The position numbers and the translations under genes were made by a program. Below, in pieces: positions 26,012-34,833 of a stretch of 64,000 nt of DNA. The stretch's first letter is position 1, and every line of letters begins with the position of its first letter. Origin of the DNA: Paenibacillus woosongensis (GTDB lineage: Bacteria > Bacillota > Bacilli > Paenibacillales > Paenibacillaceae); NCBI RefSeq assembly GCF_009725165.1, contig NZ_WNZW01000009.1, positions 62,001-126,000 of the forward strand. Reading direction: 5' to 3'. Below the pieces are notes generated by a model that saw only the letters and a program-made list of their open reading frames with translations, was not told where the DNA came from and did no database searches.

Positions 26012-27562
26012 TTACATCACCGTGTTACCCATTCCCGTATTGGAACGGACGAGAATCTCATCGTATTCCACTTGGTTGTCTGCTTTGCCTGTCTTACGCG
26101 ACAGCATGGTGCCAACAAAACCAGCGATGAAGCCAAGCGGAATAGAGACAATACCCGGAGTCGTAAGCGGAAACCATGGTTGCCCAACGAACATCGCCTT
26201 TCCGGCTTCCGGATGAAACACGTTTGGACTGACGATAACGAGTCCCACAGAGGCGATCAGACCCACCACCATAGCCCAGATCGCTCCGTTTGTATTGAAT
26301 CGCCTCCAGAAGATCGTATATAGAATAACAGGCAGGTTCGCACTGGCAGCAACGGCAAACGCCAGCGATACCAGGAAGGCAACGTTAAGATTTTGAGCAA
26401 ATAAGGCCAGGATAATCGAAATGACAGAAATGCCGATGGAAGCGTACCGGGCCATATTGACCTGCTGCTTCTCGGTCGCTTTCCCTTTTCTCAAAATCTG
26501 ATTGTAGAAGTCATGGGAGAAAGCAGCCGCAGCGGTAAGCACAAGCCCTGCTACAACGGCGAGAATGGTCGCGAAGGCTACGGCCGAGACAAAGGCAAAC
26601 AGCATATTGCCGCCCAGCGCTTGTGCGAGCAGCGGAGCAGCCATATTCCCCGCCTTATCCGCAGCAGTGATATCGCCATTTCCAACGAAGGCAGCCGCAC
26701 CAAAGCCCAGAAAAATCGTCATCACATAGAAAAGGCCAATAATCCAAGTTGCGTATACCACGGAGCTGCGGGCTATTTTTGCATTCTTCACCGTAAAAAA
26801 GCGGACAAGAATATGAGGCAGGCCTGCAGTTCCAAGGACTAATCCCATCGTCAAGGACAGGGTATCCAGCCCATCTTTATACTTCACGCCAGGATCAAGA
26901 AATTTCTCCTTGAGCGGCGTTGCTTCTTTGACTTGATCGAACATGCCTGTGATGCTCCAGTTGAACTTGTGCAGCACCAAAATCGAGATGAGAAGCGTTC
27001 CGGCCATCAGTAGAACCGCCTTAGTAATCTGTACCCAGCTCGTCGCGTGCATTCCGCCAAAAGTGACGTAGACGGTCATGAGAATCCCTACGATGATCAC
27101 GGAGGTTGCAAAATCAATGCCGAGAAGCAGCTTGATCAAAGCTCCTGCACCTACAAGCTGGGCAATCATGTAGAAGATGGAGATGACCATCGTATTAAAC
27201 GCAGCAAAACCGCGAATTTTTGCCGTTTTAAAGCGAACGGCGATCATATCCGCAAACGTATATTTTCCTAAATTTCTTAAAGGCTCCGCAACCAAGAATA
27301 GAACGACTAAGTAAGCGACGAGGAATCCGATACTGTAGAAGAATCCATCAAATCCAGCTAATGCAATCGAGCCCGCAATCCCTAAGAACGAAGCCGCTGA
27401 CATATAGTCTCCGGCAATCGCCATTCCGTTCTGCCAGCCGGTCAATCCGCCGCCAGCCGTATAAAATTCGCTGGGTGAATTATTTTTTTTCGAAGCCCAA
27501 TATGTAATAACGAGGGTCAGGGCAACGATAGCTAGAAACATAATAAATGCAGCTGTATTCAT
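26012..27562 (-). CDS. Sodium:solute symporter, cation/acetate (ActP/YwcA-like)
   Basis: A 516-residue integral membrane protein with about 13 helices. The SSS family signature is visible (GGLTGWQNGMAIAGDYMSAASFLGIAGSIALAGFDG, and later the SATILAVVAGL-like segment). It resembles ActP of E. coli and YwcA of Bacillus, which take up acetate and other short monocarboxylates with sodium. It starts 3 nt after a DUF485 gene, the same pairing as ywcB-ywcA and yjcH-actP. A terminator follows. Confidence 0.93.
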   Translation of the reverse strand: MNTAAFIMFLAIVALTLVITYWASKKNNSPSEFYTAGGGLTGWQNGMAIAGDYMSAASFLGIAGSIALAGFDGFFYSIGFLVAYLVVLFLVAEPLRNLGKYTFADMIAVRFKTAKIRGFAAFNTMVISIFYMIAQLVGAGALIKLLLGIDFATSVIIVGILMTVYVTFGGMHATSWVQITKAVLLMAGTLLISILVLHKFNWSITGMFDQVKEATPLKEKFLDPGVKYKDGLDTLSLTMGLVLGTAGLPHILVRFFTVKNAKIARSSVVYATWIIGLFYVMTIFLGFGAAAFVGNGDITAADKAGNMAAPLLAQALGGNMLFAFVSAVAFATILAVVAGLVLTAAAAFSHDFYNQILRKGKATEKQQVNMARYASIGISVISIILALFAQNLNVAFLVSLAFAVAASANLPVILYTIFWRRFNTNGAIWAMVVGLIASVGLVIVSPNVFHPEAGKAMFVGQPWFPLTTPGIVSIPLGFIAGFVGTMLSRKTGKADNQVEYDEILVRSNTGMGNTVM

Positions 27563-27565
27563 CGT

Positions 27566-27907
27566 CTACCTCTCCTTCTGAGCGATAATTTGATCGGAGA
27601 TTTCATCGAACTTGGCCGCTTTTTTGTAGTAGATCATACAGAGCGCCCAGGTCATAATAAATTGCAGAAAGGCAAAGACCCAAGCCCATGTGATACTGCC
27701 GTAAAAGGGGTGGTTCAAGATGTTCGTGTAGGAAGTCAGAATCGGCAGAGCGAAATAGAAGCAGAGGAAGAAGATCGTGAAAGGAATAATAAATGCTTTC
27801 TTGATTCGAATCAGCTTTCTAAATTGATCCGATTTCGCGATGGATGAGTATTGTGCGGGAGTTAGCTTCTGCCTTTTCCGATCAGCGGTTAACGGTTTAC
27901 TTACCAT
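27566..27907 (-). CDS. DUF485 membrane protein, partner of the symporter
   Basis: A 113-residue protein with two membrane helices (about residues 38-60 and 72-95) and the DUF485 pattern (FRKLIRIKKAFIIPFTIFFLCFYFALPIL). In many bacteria DUF485 genes directly precede actP-type symporter genes; YjcH in E. coli is the best-known example. The start at 27907 follows GAGGGG by 7 nt; an ATG seven codons earlier has no site. It probably assists or regulates the symporter, though its exact role is not established. Confidence 0.9.
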   Translation of the reverse strand: MVSKPLTADRKRQKLTPAQYSSIAKSDQFRKLIRIKKAFIIPFTIFFLCFYFALPILTSYTNILNHPFYGSITWAWVFAFLQFIMTWALCMIYYKKAAKFDEISDQIIAQKER

Positions 27908-28143
27908 CGGTAATCCCCTCTCATTCAATGTAATTTACCTGCAAAGTATAAATACGAAGCGCTTCCAACATCTCGTCAAATTATTAAGGGCCACCACCTT
28001 TAACAATATGTGAACAATTTATGAATATGCAATTTGAAAATATTATACAACAAGGATTAAAATTGTAAATATATTAATTTATTTATATTTTATGTAATCC
28101 ACGAGAAGCCTGTGCGATGTCTACAATTTTACTCTTAAAATGA

Positions 28144-28170
28144 GAAAACCCGCTCAAAGAGCGGGTTTTC
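28144..28170 (-). terminator. Terminator of the AAAACCCGCTC family
   Basis: GAAAACCCGCTC pairs perfectly with GAGCGGGTTTTC around AAA, 16 nt past the stop of the MetE-like gene. Both the stem and the flank TTTTCAGTA are shared with the copy at 42352. Confidence 0.9.
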
Positions 28171-28185
28171 AGTAACACATTCCTA

Positions 28186-29343
28186 TTAGTTCCAATATTC
28201 CCGGGCAATTCTTTGTCCTTGATTAATTTTTGCCCACTGCTCAGCCTCAGTTAGTTCATTACCGCCATCACAGGAGGCAAATCCGCATTGATGGGACAGC
28301 AGCAATCGATCCTTGTCAATAATACGCGATGCTTCATCAAGCATTCTGAGGACACGCTCTTCATCATCCAGTGTATTCGTTTTAGATGACAACAAGCCAA
28401 GCACAATCTCTGTTTCCGGCTTATCCTTGAAGACGGCAAGCGCCTCAAGCGAACCTGCGCGTTCATCATCCCACTCCAGGAAGAAACGGTCATATTTAAG
28501 CTGCTTCAAGAACAGATTAGCAATCTTCACATAGGAGCCGCCACCCATATTCCGGGAGTCATAGTTGCCACGGCAGTTGTGCGTCCACATTTTCAAACCT
28601 AAGCTATGGCCAAAATCAATCAATGTATTGTTAATGTCAATAAATTCAGCAGCAAGAGCTTGGACTTCCTCTTGATTGATATTCTCACCGGTATACGGAG
28701 AATTCGGGTTGTCATCCGCAAAAAGTTCCCATAAGCAATCGTCAAATTGCAGGATTTTCCCGCCAGCCTCCGCAAACTCCTCAACAAATTCCTTATATGC
28801 TTTGACGAGGCCATTTTTAAGCTCATGGCGATCTTTATAAACCGCATCTTTGCCGCCAATGTTATCCGACCAGGACAACTCGCCAAAAATATGGGATGGC
28901 GAAGGCACGCATAGCTTCGTTTCACGGTCGCCAGCAAGAGCTTGGAGTTGTTTGAAGATGCCAATGAAATGATGATTCTTTCCGCTCAATTCACCTGTAA
29001 TGCGCAAACCAATATCTTTTCGCGTCTCATATTTCGAGCTTCCATCAATGTCACGGAAGAAATATCCATGATCCGCAATATAGCGATCAACTCCTTGAAA
29101 CCCCCACACAAAATCTAGATGCCACATGGATTTGGAATATTCGCCATCCGTAATAATGGACAAATCATGCTCAATTTGTTTTTCAACAACAGCCTTAATT
29201 GCCTCTGTTTCACACTGCTCATAACCCTCAAAATCTTGATAGAACGGATAGCTGATGTCATCCCGATGTTCTATTTGTGTTTTATATTTCAAAAGTTCAG
29301 ACGGCCGCAACAAACTGCCTACTGTTTGGAACTTACTGCTCAT
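28186..29343 (-). CDS. MetE C-terminal-domain methyltransferase (YxjG/YxjH-like)
   Basis: A 385-residue cytoplasmic protein related to the catalytic domain of cobalamin-independent methionine synthase. The N-terminal half has TVGSLLRP and QIEHDLSIITDGE. Zinc ligands are visible as MWTHNCRGN near residue 245 and HQCGFASCDGG near 350. YxjG/YxjH-type proteins lack the N-terminal MetE domain and are thought to transfer methyl groups to homocysteine or recycle thioethers. In Bacillus they are SAM-riboswitch genes; I see no S-box here, but dyads lie upstream at 29426-29453. AGGAGG is near the start. Confidence 0.87.
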   Translation of the reverse strand: MSSKFQTVGSLLRPSELLKYKTQIEHRDDISYPFYQDFEGYEQCETEAIKAVVEKQIEHDLSIITDGEYSKSMWHLDFVWGFQGVDRYIADHGYFFRDIDGSSKYETRKDIGLRITGELSGKNHHFIGIFKQLQALAGDRETKLCVPSPSHIFGELSWSDNIGGKDAVYKDRHELKNGLVKAYKEFVEEFAEAGGKILQFDDCLWELFADDNPNSPYTGENINQEEVQALAAEFIDINNTLIDFGHSLGLKMWTHNCRGNYDSRNMGGGSYVKIANLFLKQLKYDRFFLEWDDERAGSLEALAVFKDKPETEIVLGLLSSKTNTLDDEERVLRMLDEASRIIDKDRLLLSHQCGFASCDGGNELTEAEQWAKINQGQRIAREYWN

Positions 29344-29425
29344 TCAAAAAACCTCCTCGTTGTCTCACCTCGTAATGCTCTGATTGTAGCATGGAAGAGG
29401 TATTATAACGTAACACCCAAAAGTC

Positions 29426-29453
29426 ATAACTAGTTATAGCTAAAAGCTATAAC
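29426..29453. promoter_or_regulatory. Overlapping dyads upstream of the MetE-like gene
   Basis: ATAACTAGTTAT (29426-29437, perfect palindrome) overlaps GTTATAGCT-AAA-AGCTATAAC (29433-29453). They lie 80-110 nt upstream of the MetE-like start and just past the stop of the dehydrogenase gene. AT-rich dyads of this form suit LysR-type sulfur or methionine regulators. The second could also fold in RNA, but no T-run follows. Confidence 0.5.
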
Positions 29454-29468
29454 GGGAATGGCTACGAA

Positions 29469-30896
29469 TTATGGAACAATTTCAAAAACAGTACCTTGGT
29501 TGAAATCAGTTACTTTCATAGAGCTGTAAACCCCTAAATATAGTCTGGTTTGATCTAAATTCGACCCCAAACTCACATAATAAGCGGATTGAGATCCAAA
29601 ATTATAATCGGTTTCAATCACACTAAAATCATTTAGTTTACAATCCGCTCTTACCCTAGTATAAGCTAAAACCCCTTTAACCTGAGAGCCATCCCCTTCA
29701 TTCCGGGCAAGATCGGTAAACACAACGCTACCCGTTAAACTAGGAATTTGATTCCCTATATATGACTGGACACCTGTAAGTGCAGTTCCTCCAAATTTAT
29801 CAGGTCTGGGATCTTTATGATAATAACTTGTTACAGGCTGAATTCGCCTCACAGAAGTTTGTATGGCTTCATCGTAATAAGCAATTGTTTTCTCATCCAA
29901 AGTCGGATTTGCAGAGCAGCCCCTTATAAACGAAGCAGGAAAAGCTCCTTCCCATCCTCGCCAGCCAAAGTTAATAAATCCTTCTGGATCAAGTTCAGAA
30001 TTCATTATAGAAGCTTGAATAAGCTGAGTAACCGGTATGGGTTTATAATGAACGAATGAAAAAATCGATTCTACCAAATCCTGACCAACATTTCCCACAT
30101 ATTTGATATAAGAATTATAATACCTTTGAAATGAAATGCCTGGGATATTACGAACCCCTTTGGCAATAACCGTAAGGGTTTCCTGAATAGGTGCGGGAAG
30201 TTCATCAAAACGTGTGACTACAGGTGGATCATCGATAAATGTATGCTTAGCTACATCAATTTCTATGATTTTACCAGCTATGTCCATATCATCCTGACTT
30301 AAATTAAAGGGATCATACCCTGATCCTCCATCTCCGGTTGTTAGAATAAGCTTTCCTGTTTCGGGTGAAAAGTTTAAGCTATTGACACCGTTATGATTAA
30401 AAAATGGCCTTCTTAAGTGAAGTAGTGTCCGCCGTTTACGAGGTTGACCATTCGTCTGTAAAATCCATTCTTCGACGGTATCAATATGATCATACTGAGT
30501 TTCTCTATTTACCCACCTTAAGTTTAAAGTTCCGGGATCGCACGGATTAGGCTTAAAAGGTTCAGAAAGAGCACCTGGCCCTTGTGTTCCAGCTACTGAA
30601 TAATGAAGATAAAACAGACCGTTATAATAAAACTTGGGATGAAACGCCAGCCCTAGCAATCCCCGTTCATCATATCCACCACGAGAAACACCCGGTTCAG
30701 AAGTACCTAGCTTGATGACTTGGGGGCGAATATCCAAAAAAGTTCTTACAACTCCATTACCTATGTAAAAAATCTCTCCTACCTGGGTTGCAATAAACAA
30801 ACGTTCAACTGAATCACCCGGAAGTATAGCTGTTTTCATAACAGTGGGTAAATTGATCTTACTTACAATAGGCCGTAAACTCACCTTAACTTTCAT
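29469..30896 (-). CDS. Soluble glucose/sorbosone dehydrogenase-like beta-propeller
   Basis: A 475-residue protein of the PQQ-dependent sugar dehydrogenase / HHIP-like beta-propeller group. Typical parts: ERGLLGLAFHPKFYYNGLFYLHYS near residue 80, a His in HNGVNSLNFSP near 170, LILTTGDGGSGYDPFNLSQDD, GKIIEIDV, and NFGWRGWEGAFP with a conserved W near 310. Most relatives are exported; here no signal peptide is seen. The gene starts about 31 nt after the S-component gene with GGGGAAGGAG, so it is probably the last gene of the ECF operon. PQQ binding and substrate are unproven. Confidence 0.83.
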   Translation of the reverse strand: MKVKVSLRPIVSKINLPTVMKTAILPGDSVERLFIATQVGEIFYIGNGVVRTFLDIRPQVIKLGTSEPGVSRGGYDERGLLGLAFHPKFYYNGLFYLHYSVAGTQGPGALSEPFKPNPCDPGTLNLRWVNRETQYDHIDTVEEWILQTNGQPRKRRTLLHLRRPFFNHNGVNSLNFSPETGKLILTTGDGGSGYDPFNLSQDDMDIAGKIIEIDVAKHTFIDDPPVVTRFDELPAPIQETLTVIAKGVRNIPGISFQRYYNSYIKYVGNVGQDLVESIFSFVHYKPIPVTQLIQASIMNSELDPEGFINFGWRGWEGAFPASFIRGCSANPTLDEKTIAYYDEAIQTSVRRIQPVTSYYHKDPRPDKFGGTALTGVQSYIGNQIPSLTGSVVFTDLARNEGDGSQVKGVLAYTRVRADCKLNDFSVIETDYNFGSQSAYYVSLGSNLDQTRLYLGVYSSMKVTDFNQGTVFEIVP

Positions 30897-30927
30897 CAAC
30901 TAACATCACACTCCTTCCCCTTAATTA

Positions 30928-31509
30928 TTATTTTTGCACGGCTTTTTTTAATCTCGCTAATAGCCGGAGACTAATTTCCGTCCATATCCCGCTATAAAGC
31001 AAGCTAAAAAGAAAGACATACACGCTGATGTCAACCTGAAAGTTTATTGAAACCGTCGGTCCGAGTATTGGAAAGCGAAAGGCATATACCACTAGCGCAA
31101 TACCCATCCATAACGCGACTGAGGAAAATAATATAACCTGAATCCGATTTTTGAAATGTGTCATGCCGAAGCCCAATGCTAACCCAAGCAATCCTGTAGT
31201 AAATGGAAAGACGATTAATTCGCTGGGTTGAAGAAGAAGCAATAACAAGCAGCTAAGTGCATACGCAGTAAGGCCCGAGCGTAACGTAATGAGCGTCGAT
31301 AATACAATTGGGGCAGTAGAAAACGGGCTGATCAAGTATCCCGCTCCCGGCAAAAATCCTCCCGCCGATTGGAGTAATGCAGTAAGCGCGCTGAAGAACG
31401 CAATGATGATCAGTGTTTTTGTTTGATTTTCATCAGCCCGGGGTAATATTCTTTCGCTCTCCATTTGTGGCAACGGTTTTGTCCAATAATTTAGGAGAAG
31501 TTTACGCAT
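30928..31509 (-). CDS. ECF transporter S-component-like membrane protein
   Basis: A 193-residue protein with a polar N-terminus of about 30 residues and then about six membrane helices. The small aliphatic helices and the GAGYLISPFSTAPIVLSTLIT region resemble ECF substrate-binding (S) components. It lies 24 nt after the EcfT gene in an EcfA-EcfA-EcfT order, so it is almost surely the dedicated S unit. It does not match the thiamine, riboflavin, biotin or folate S types that I recognise, so the substrate is open. Confidence 0.75.
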   Translation of the reverse strand: MRKLLLNYWTKPLPQMESERILPRADENQTKTLIIIAFFSALTALLQSAGGFLPGAGYLISPFSTAPIVLSTLITLRSGLTAYALSCLLLLLLQPSELIVFPFTTGLLGLALGFGMTHFKNRIQVILFSSVALWMGIALVVYAFRFPILGPTVSINFQVDISVYVFLFSLLYSGIWTEISLRLLARLKKAVQK

Positions 31510-31533
31510 GGCTCCGAAGCCTCCCTCCTTCCT

Positions 31534-32283
31534 TTATATTGGATACAGAATAATAAATGGAAGCAAGATCGCCAGAATCAAAACGATGATATCGTGTTTA
31601 GCTATTTTCAGTTGAACATAACCCGTTCGCTCGCATCCGGGCTGATAACATCGGGACTCCATGGCTTCTGACAATCGTTCTGCCCGCCTTAAAATCATGA
31701 GGAGTAAAGGTGTCAAAAGTAACAACATATCCTTCCCCCTCCCTGCTATATTCCATCTGCCGTTATGCAATCCGCGAACTCTCTGTGCCTGTATGATACG
31801 CATCGCATCCTCCAAAAGAAGCGGCATATAAATAACGGCTATAGTGAACATAAACACAAACGTTTCCGTATTTATTCCTAAGCGGCGTACAGGGGATAAT
31901 AATTTACGAAGCCCCTCGATTTGTTTTTCAGGCGGCGTTGTGGATAACATCAATGTGATCATCAGGAAAATAGAAAGCACTTTTAACGTCATTAGAGCTG
32001 CGGCTTCTATCCCATTTAGACTGGCTTGAATACTACCCAATATGAATAGGACGACAATAATACCTCGAAGATTGTTCCATACCATAAGAAGATGAAACCC
32101 GGAAAGCAGATAGAAGGTAATGACGATAACCATCCATATCAAGCTCGTTATTAACGAGTTGGATGAAACGAGGGTTACCAAATAACTGATAGCAAAACCA
32201 TACTTTGAACGGGGGTCCAGCCGGTGAAGTAAGGAATCGCCTGCTACATACTGCAAGGAGGATAATGCGCCAAGGTTATTCAT
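31534..32283 (-). CDS. ECF transporter T component (EcfT-like)
   Basis: A 249-residue membrane protein that joins the two ATPases to the S component. The N-terminal LHRLDPRSKYGFAISYLVTLV is typical of EcfT/CbiQ. The two coupling-helix motifs near the C-terminal half are present as AQRVRGLHNG (about residue 165) and AMESRCYQPG (about 207), each with the Arg that docks into the ATPases. It overlaps the end of the upstream ATPase gene by 8 nt. Confidence 0.9.
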   Translation of the reverse strand: MNNLGALSSLQYVAGDSLLHRLDPRSKYGFAISYLVTLVSSNSLITSLIWMVIVITFYLLSGFHLLMVWNNLRGIIVVLFILGSIQASLNGIEAAALMTLKVLSIFLMITLMLSTTPPEKQIEGLRKLLSPVRRLGINTETFVFMFTIAVIYMPLLLEDAMRIIQAQRVRGLHNGRWNIAGRGKDMLLLLTPLLLMILRRAERLSEAMESRCYQPGCERTGYVQLKIAKHDIIVLILAILLPFIILYPI

Positions 32284-33145
32284 TGTCCATCTCCGAGATA
32301 CGTAAGATTCGTTCTGATACGTAGTTGAGGAGCTTGTTTTCCTTCACGATCTCTAAATCGGCTATTTCAGGGAAAATGACTTCAAGTTCCTTGCATAGAC
32401 GCAGTAATGGGGTTGGAAATAAAGGAATGCGAGGATGATCAAGTACGCTTTGGATTGCGCTTGCTTTCAAGTCATGGACCAATTCTCCGTGATGTAAAAG
32501 GATCAAACGATCTGCATGCTCCAATGCATCCTGAAGATCATGAGTAATGTAGACTATGGATATTCGGCGTGTTCGTTGAAGAAAGGTCAGTACAGCATGA
32601 AACTTCATACGGGCTGACGGATCAAGTCCAACTGTCGGTTCGTCCAATATAAGAATATTTGGTTCTTTGATTAGTGCCCCTGCCAATGCAGCAAGTCTTT
32701 GTTCTCCACCGCTAAGCTGAAAAGGGGATTGATCCTTGTACCGTTCAAAGTCCAGCCCTACTAGTTCCATGGCTTCTTTCACTTTGGCCTTGATTTCATG
32801 CTCGCTATACTTCATCCTGCGAAGGCCAAAGCCGATATCCAGAAATACCGTTTCTTCAAACAACTGGTGCTCCGGGAATTGCGATACATAAGCGATTTTG
32901 TTCCATAATTGAGAACGGTTTTTGCGGTTATTGATCGGGATATTATCCACGTACACTGTACCCTTATCTGGCGTCAACAAACCCGCACTGAGCTGCCCTA
33001 ATGTGGATTTTCCAGACCCGGATGAACCCATGATCGCCACAAATTGTCCGTCGAGGATGGACAAATTTATACACTTCACCGCTCTATGCTCCATAGGCGT
33101 CCCTTTGGCATGCGTATAGCTTACATCGCAGAAATATATTCCCAT
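32276..33145 (-). CDS. ECF transporter ATP-binding protein 2 (EcfA2-like)
   Basis: A 289-residue ATPase. It shows Walker A GSSGSGKST near residue 40, a Q-loop (YVSQFPEHQLFEETV, the EcfA-type Q-helix), signature LSGGEQRLAALAG near 145, Walker B ILILDEPTVGLDP and H-loop THD. It overlaps the upstream ATPase gene by 25 nt and the EcfT gene by 8 nt, so the subunits are translated in coupled fashion. With its partner it powers uptake by the S component. Confidence 0.93.
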   Translation of the reverse strand: MGIYFCDVSYTHAKGTPMEHRAVKCINLSILDGQFVAIMGSSGSGKSTLGQLSAGLLTPDKGTVYVDNIPINNRKNRSQLWNKIAYVSQFPEHQLFEETVFLDIGFGLRRMKYSEHEIKAKVKEAMELVGLDFERYKDQSPFQLSGGEQRLAALAGALIKEPNILILDEPTVGLDPSARMKFHAVLTFLQRTRRISIVYITHDLQDALEHADRLILLHHGELVHDLKASAIQSVLDHPRIPLFPTPLLRLCKELEVIFPEIADLEIVKENKLLNYVSERILRISEMDNE

Positions 33146-33969
33146 ATGGATTTAGCCAATTCCTTCTCCGATTTGCAGCCGCCTGACAGCTCTATACCTC
33201 TCCTGTAAAGGGATTTCCTGAAGCGTACAACAAAAGGCGGTAGCGTATGAGCATCTTGGAGAATCTCGGGCTGCTTCATTAAGGTGGGGACATCTCCCTC
33301 AAAAGTGAGTCTGCCTTGATTCAATACCAGTATCCGATCTGCCTTTAATATGTCTTCTGGATGATGAGTCACATGGATCACGGTGAACCCCTGTTGATGA
33401 AGATCAGACATTAGGCTGTGCAGATGGATGCTACTTTGTGGATCCAACATGGAGGTGGCTTCATCGAAAACGATGATTTTGGGGTGCATGGCAAGTATCC
33501 CCGCAATCGCAACCAACTGCTTCTGCCCTCCGGATAAGGTTCGAACAGGGCGGTTTCGAAACTCCTCCAGTTGCAGTAGTTTCATAATACGATCTACTCT
33601 CGAAATGATCTCATCCCTCTGGAACATCAGGTTTTGCAAACCGAATGCAATATCTTCTTCAACAGTTACTCCCACAATCTGTTCATCAGGGTTTTGAAAA
33701 ATAACCCCAACACACTTGCGAATCTTAAGTAGATCGGCCATTTCGATATTTTCACCGAGGACATGCACTTTTCCCAAGCTTGGCTTCAACAAGCCGTTCA
33801 TTAATTTAATTAAAGTCGATTTCCCCGAACCGTTTCCTCCTACGATGGACACCCACTCACCCAGAGTAATGCTAAATTTAATATCCTTGATGATCCACTC
33901 ACTTTGCTCTGAATATCGAAATGAAACGTTCTCGAAGCGGACAGCTGGCGATTTGGAGGAATCGGTCAT
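33121..33969 (-). CDS. ECF transporter ATP-binding protein 1 (EcfA1-like)
   Basis: A 282-residue ATPase and the first gene of the ECF operon. It shows Walker A GGNGSGKST near residue 43, the Q-helix region FQNPDEQIVGVTVEEDIAFGLQN that marks EcfA proteins, signature LSGGQKQLVAIAG, Walker B IIVFDEATSMLDP and H-loop THH. Walker B ends in EATSMLD rather than the usual EPT, a frequent EcfA1 variant. No riboswitch is evident in the 110 bp upstream. Confidence 0.93.
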   Translation of the reverse strand: MTDSSKSPAVRFENVSFRYSEQSEWIIKDIKFSITLGEWVSIVGGNGSGKSTLIKLMNGLLKPSLGKVHVLGENIEMADLLKIRKCVGVIFQNPDEQIVGVTVEEDIAFGLQNLMFQRDEIISRVDRIMKLLQLEEFRNRPVRTLSGGQKQLVAIAGILAMHPKIIVFDEATSMLDPQSSIHLHSLMSDLHQQGFTVIHVTHHPEDILKADRILVLNQGRLTFEGDVPTLMKQPEILQDAHTLPPFVVRFRKSLYRRGIELSGGCKSEKELAKSIWEYISAM

Positions 33970-34058
33970 ATCGTTACCCCATTTCCTACACTAAAAAAGA
34001 GAACATATATACATTCACCATTTATATGATCACAGGCTTGTTTGTTATGTTACATTAA

Positions 34059-34085
34059 AAAGAGCACCCTATCAGGTGCCCTCTT
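34059..34085 (-). terminator. Terminator after the small gene following the HNH gene
   Basis: A GGGCACC/GGGTGC-type stem with a short TGATA loop is followed on the minus strand by TCTTTTTAATG. It lies directly past the stop at 34088. Confidence 0.75.
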
Positions 34086-34087
34086 CC

Positions 34088-34249
34088 TTAACCTTCTATA
34101 TATTGCGCATTGAAATGCTCAGCCACTTCTAGCATTTTCTGATAAATAACGTCATGCGATACGGCTACATACAGGTCCCCCTCATAAAATCGGAATGGAA
34201 TTGTCGCCTCTCCTAGCCGCCAAAGAAAAAAATCTCCCCGAATCTTCAT
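34088..34249 (-). CDS. Small hypothetical protein after the HNH gene
   Basis: A short protein (53 residues from the ATG at 34249) that I do not recognise. It ends VAVSHDVIYQKMLEVAEHFNAQYIEG. The same frame stays open upstream to 34432 inside the HNH gene, with an ATG at 34366, but those starts overlap HNH coding sequence in another frame. A GGAG sits about 25 nt before 34249, where no good start codon follows at the right spacing, so the true start is uncertain. A terminator follows the stop, which supports a real cistron. Confidence 0.45.
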   Translation of the reverse strand: MKIRGDFFLWRLGEATIPFRFYEGDLYVAVSHDVIYQKMLEVAEHFNAQYIEG

Positions 34250-34295
34250 TGTCGTATCAGCTGACCGAAAGGAATACTCCTGTGCACTTTTACAG

Positions 34296-34724
34296 TTAGC
34301 GATGTCTGTATTTAGCTCTAAAAATGCGCCAACAAAGCTTGATAAGATTAGGAACCGAATGTGCATTTTCGGTAAGATAAGAGAATGCAGTACGGTTTCC
34401 TCGCCTCGTATTACAATCACTACATGAAGCAAGCAGATTGTGTGGAAGATCCGAGCCGCCTTTGCTTGAGGGGATAATATGGTCCACTGTCGTGGCGGGA
34501 CGTCCGCACCACAAACAAGTGTGATGATCCCGTTTTAGCGCAACTTTTCGATAGTCACGAAATAAGAACGGGTTATACAGTAATTGGATCGTCTCCTCAT
34601 CAATCCAGACCGCACGCGAACGCTCGACTTCCCGCCAAGCTCGATGAGGCAAACATGGTGTTAGTTCTTGACCATCCATATTGAGTACCGATATCATTGT
34701 TCCCTCATTATGATTATGATTCAT
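34296..34724 (-). CDS. HNH endonuclease family protein
   Basis: A 142-residue protein with a clear HNH nuclease domain: CLWCGRPATTVDHIIPSSKGGSDLPHNLLASCSDCNTRRGN. It has two CxxC zinc pairs and the catalytic His in DHIIP (about residues 70-112). The first 50 residues have no known role. GGAG lies 8 nt before the ATG. Stand-alone HNH proteins of this size are common and diverse (repair, phage packaging, mobile DNA). No phage or intron context is seen next to it, so its target is unknown. Confidence 0.88.
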   Translation of the reverse strand: MNHNHNEGTMISVLNMDGQELTPCLPHRAWREVERSRAVWIDEETIQLLYNPFLFRDYRKVALKRDHHTCLWCGRPATTVDHIIPSSKGGSDLPHNLLASCSDCNTRRGNRTAFSYLTENAHSVPNLIKLCWRIFRAKYRHR

Positions 34725-34770
34725 CTATTTCACTCCAACTGTACGAAATGCTTTGACTTATTATAAACAA

Positions 34771-34797
34771 AAACACCATCCTCATGCGGATGATGTT
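34771..34797 (-). terminator. Terminator after the serine hydrolase gene
   Basis: The stem CATCATCC/GGATGGTG with a GCATGA loop is followed on the minus strand by TTTTTGTTT, about 40 nt past the stop at 34834. Confidence 0.75.
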
Positions 34798-34833
34798 CAT
34801 GATGGTGGAGCATTGAATTCTAGAAATGACATG

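Noticed and set aside
29344..29468. SAM riboswitch upstream of the MetE-like gene
   Set aside because: The conserved S-box core sequences and a following terminator are not seen; only AT-rich dyads are present.
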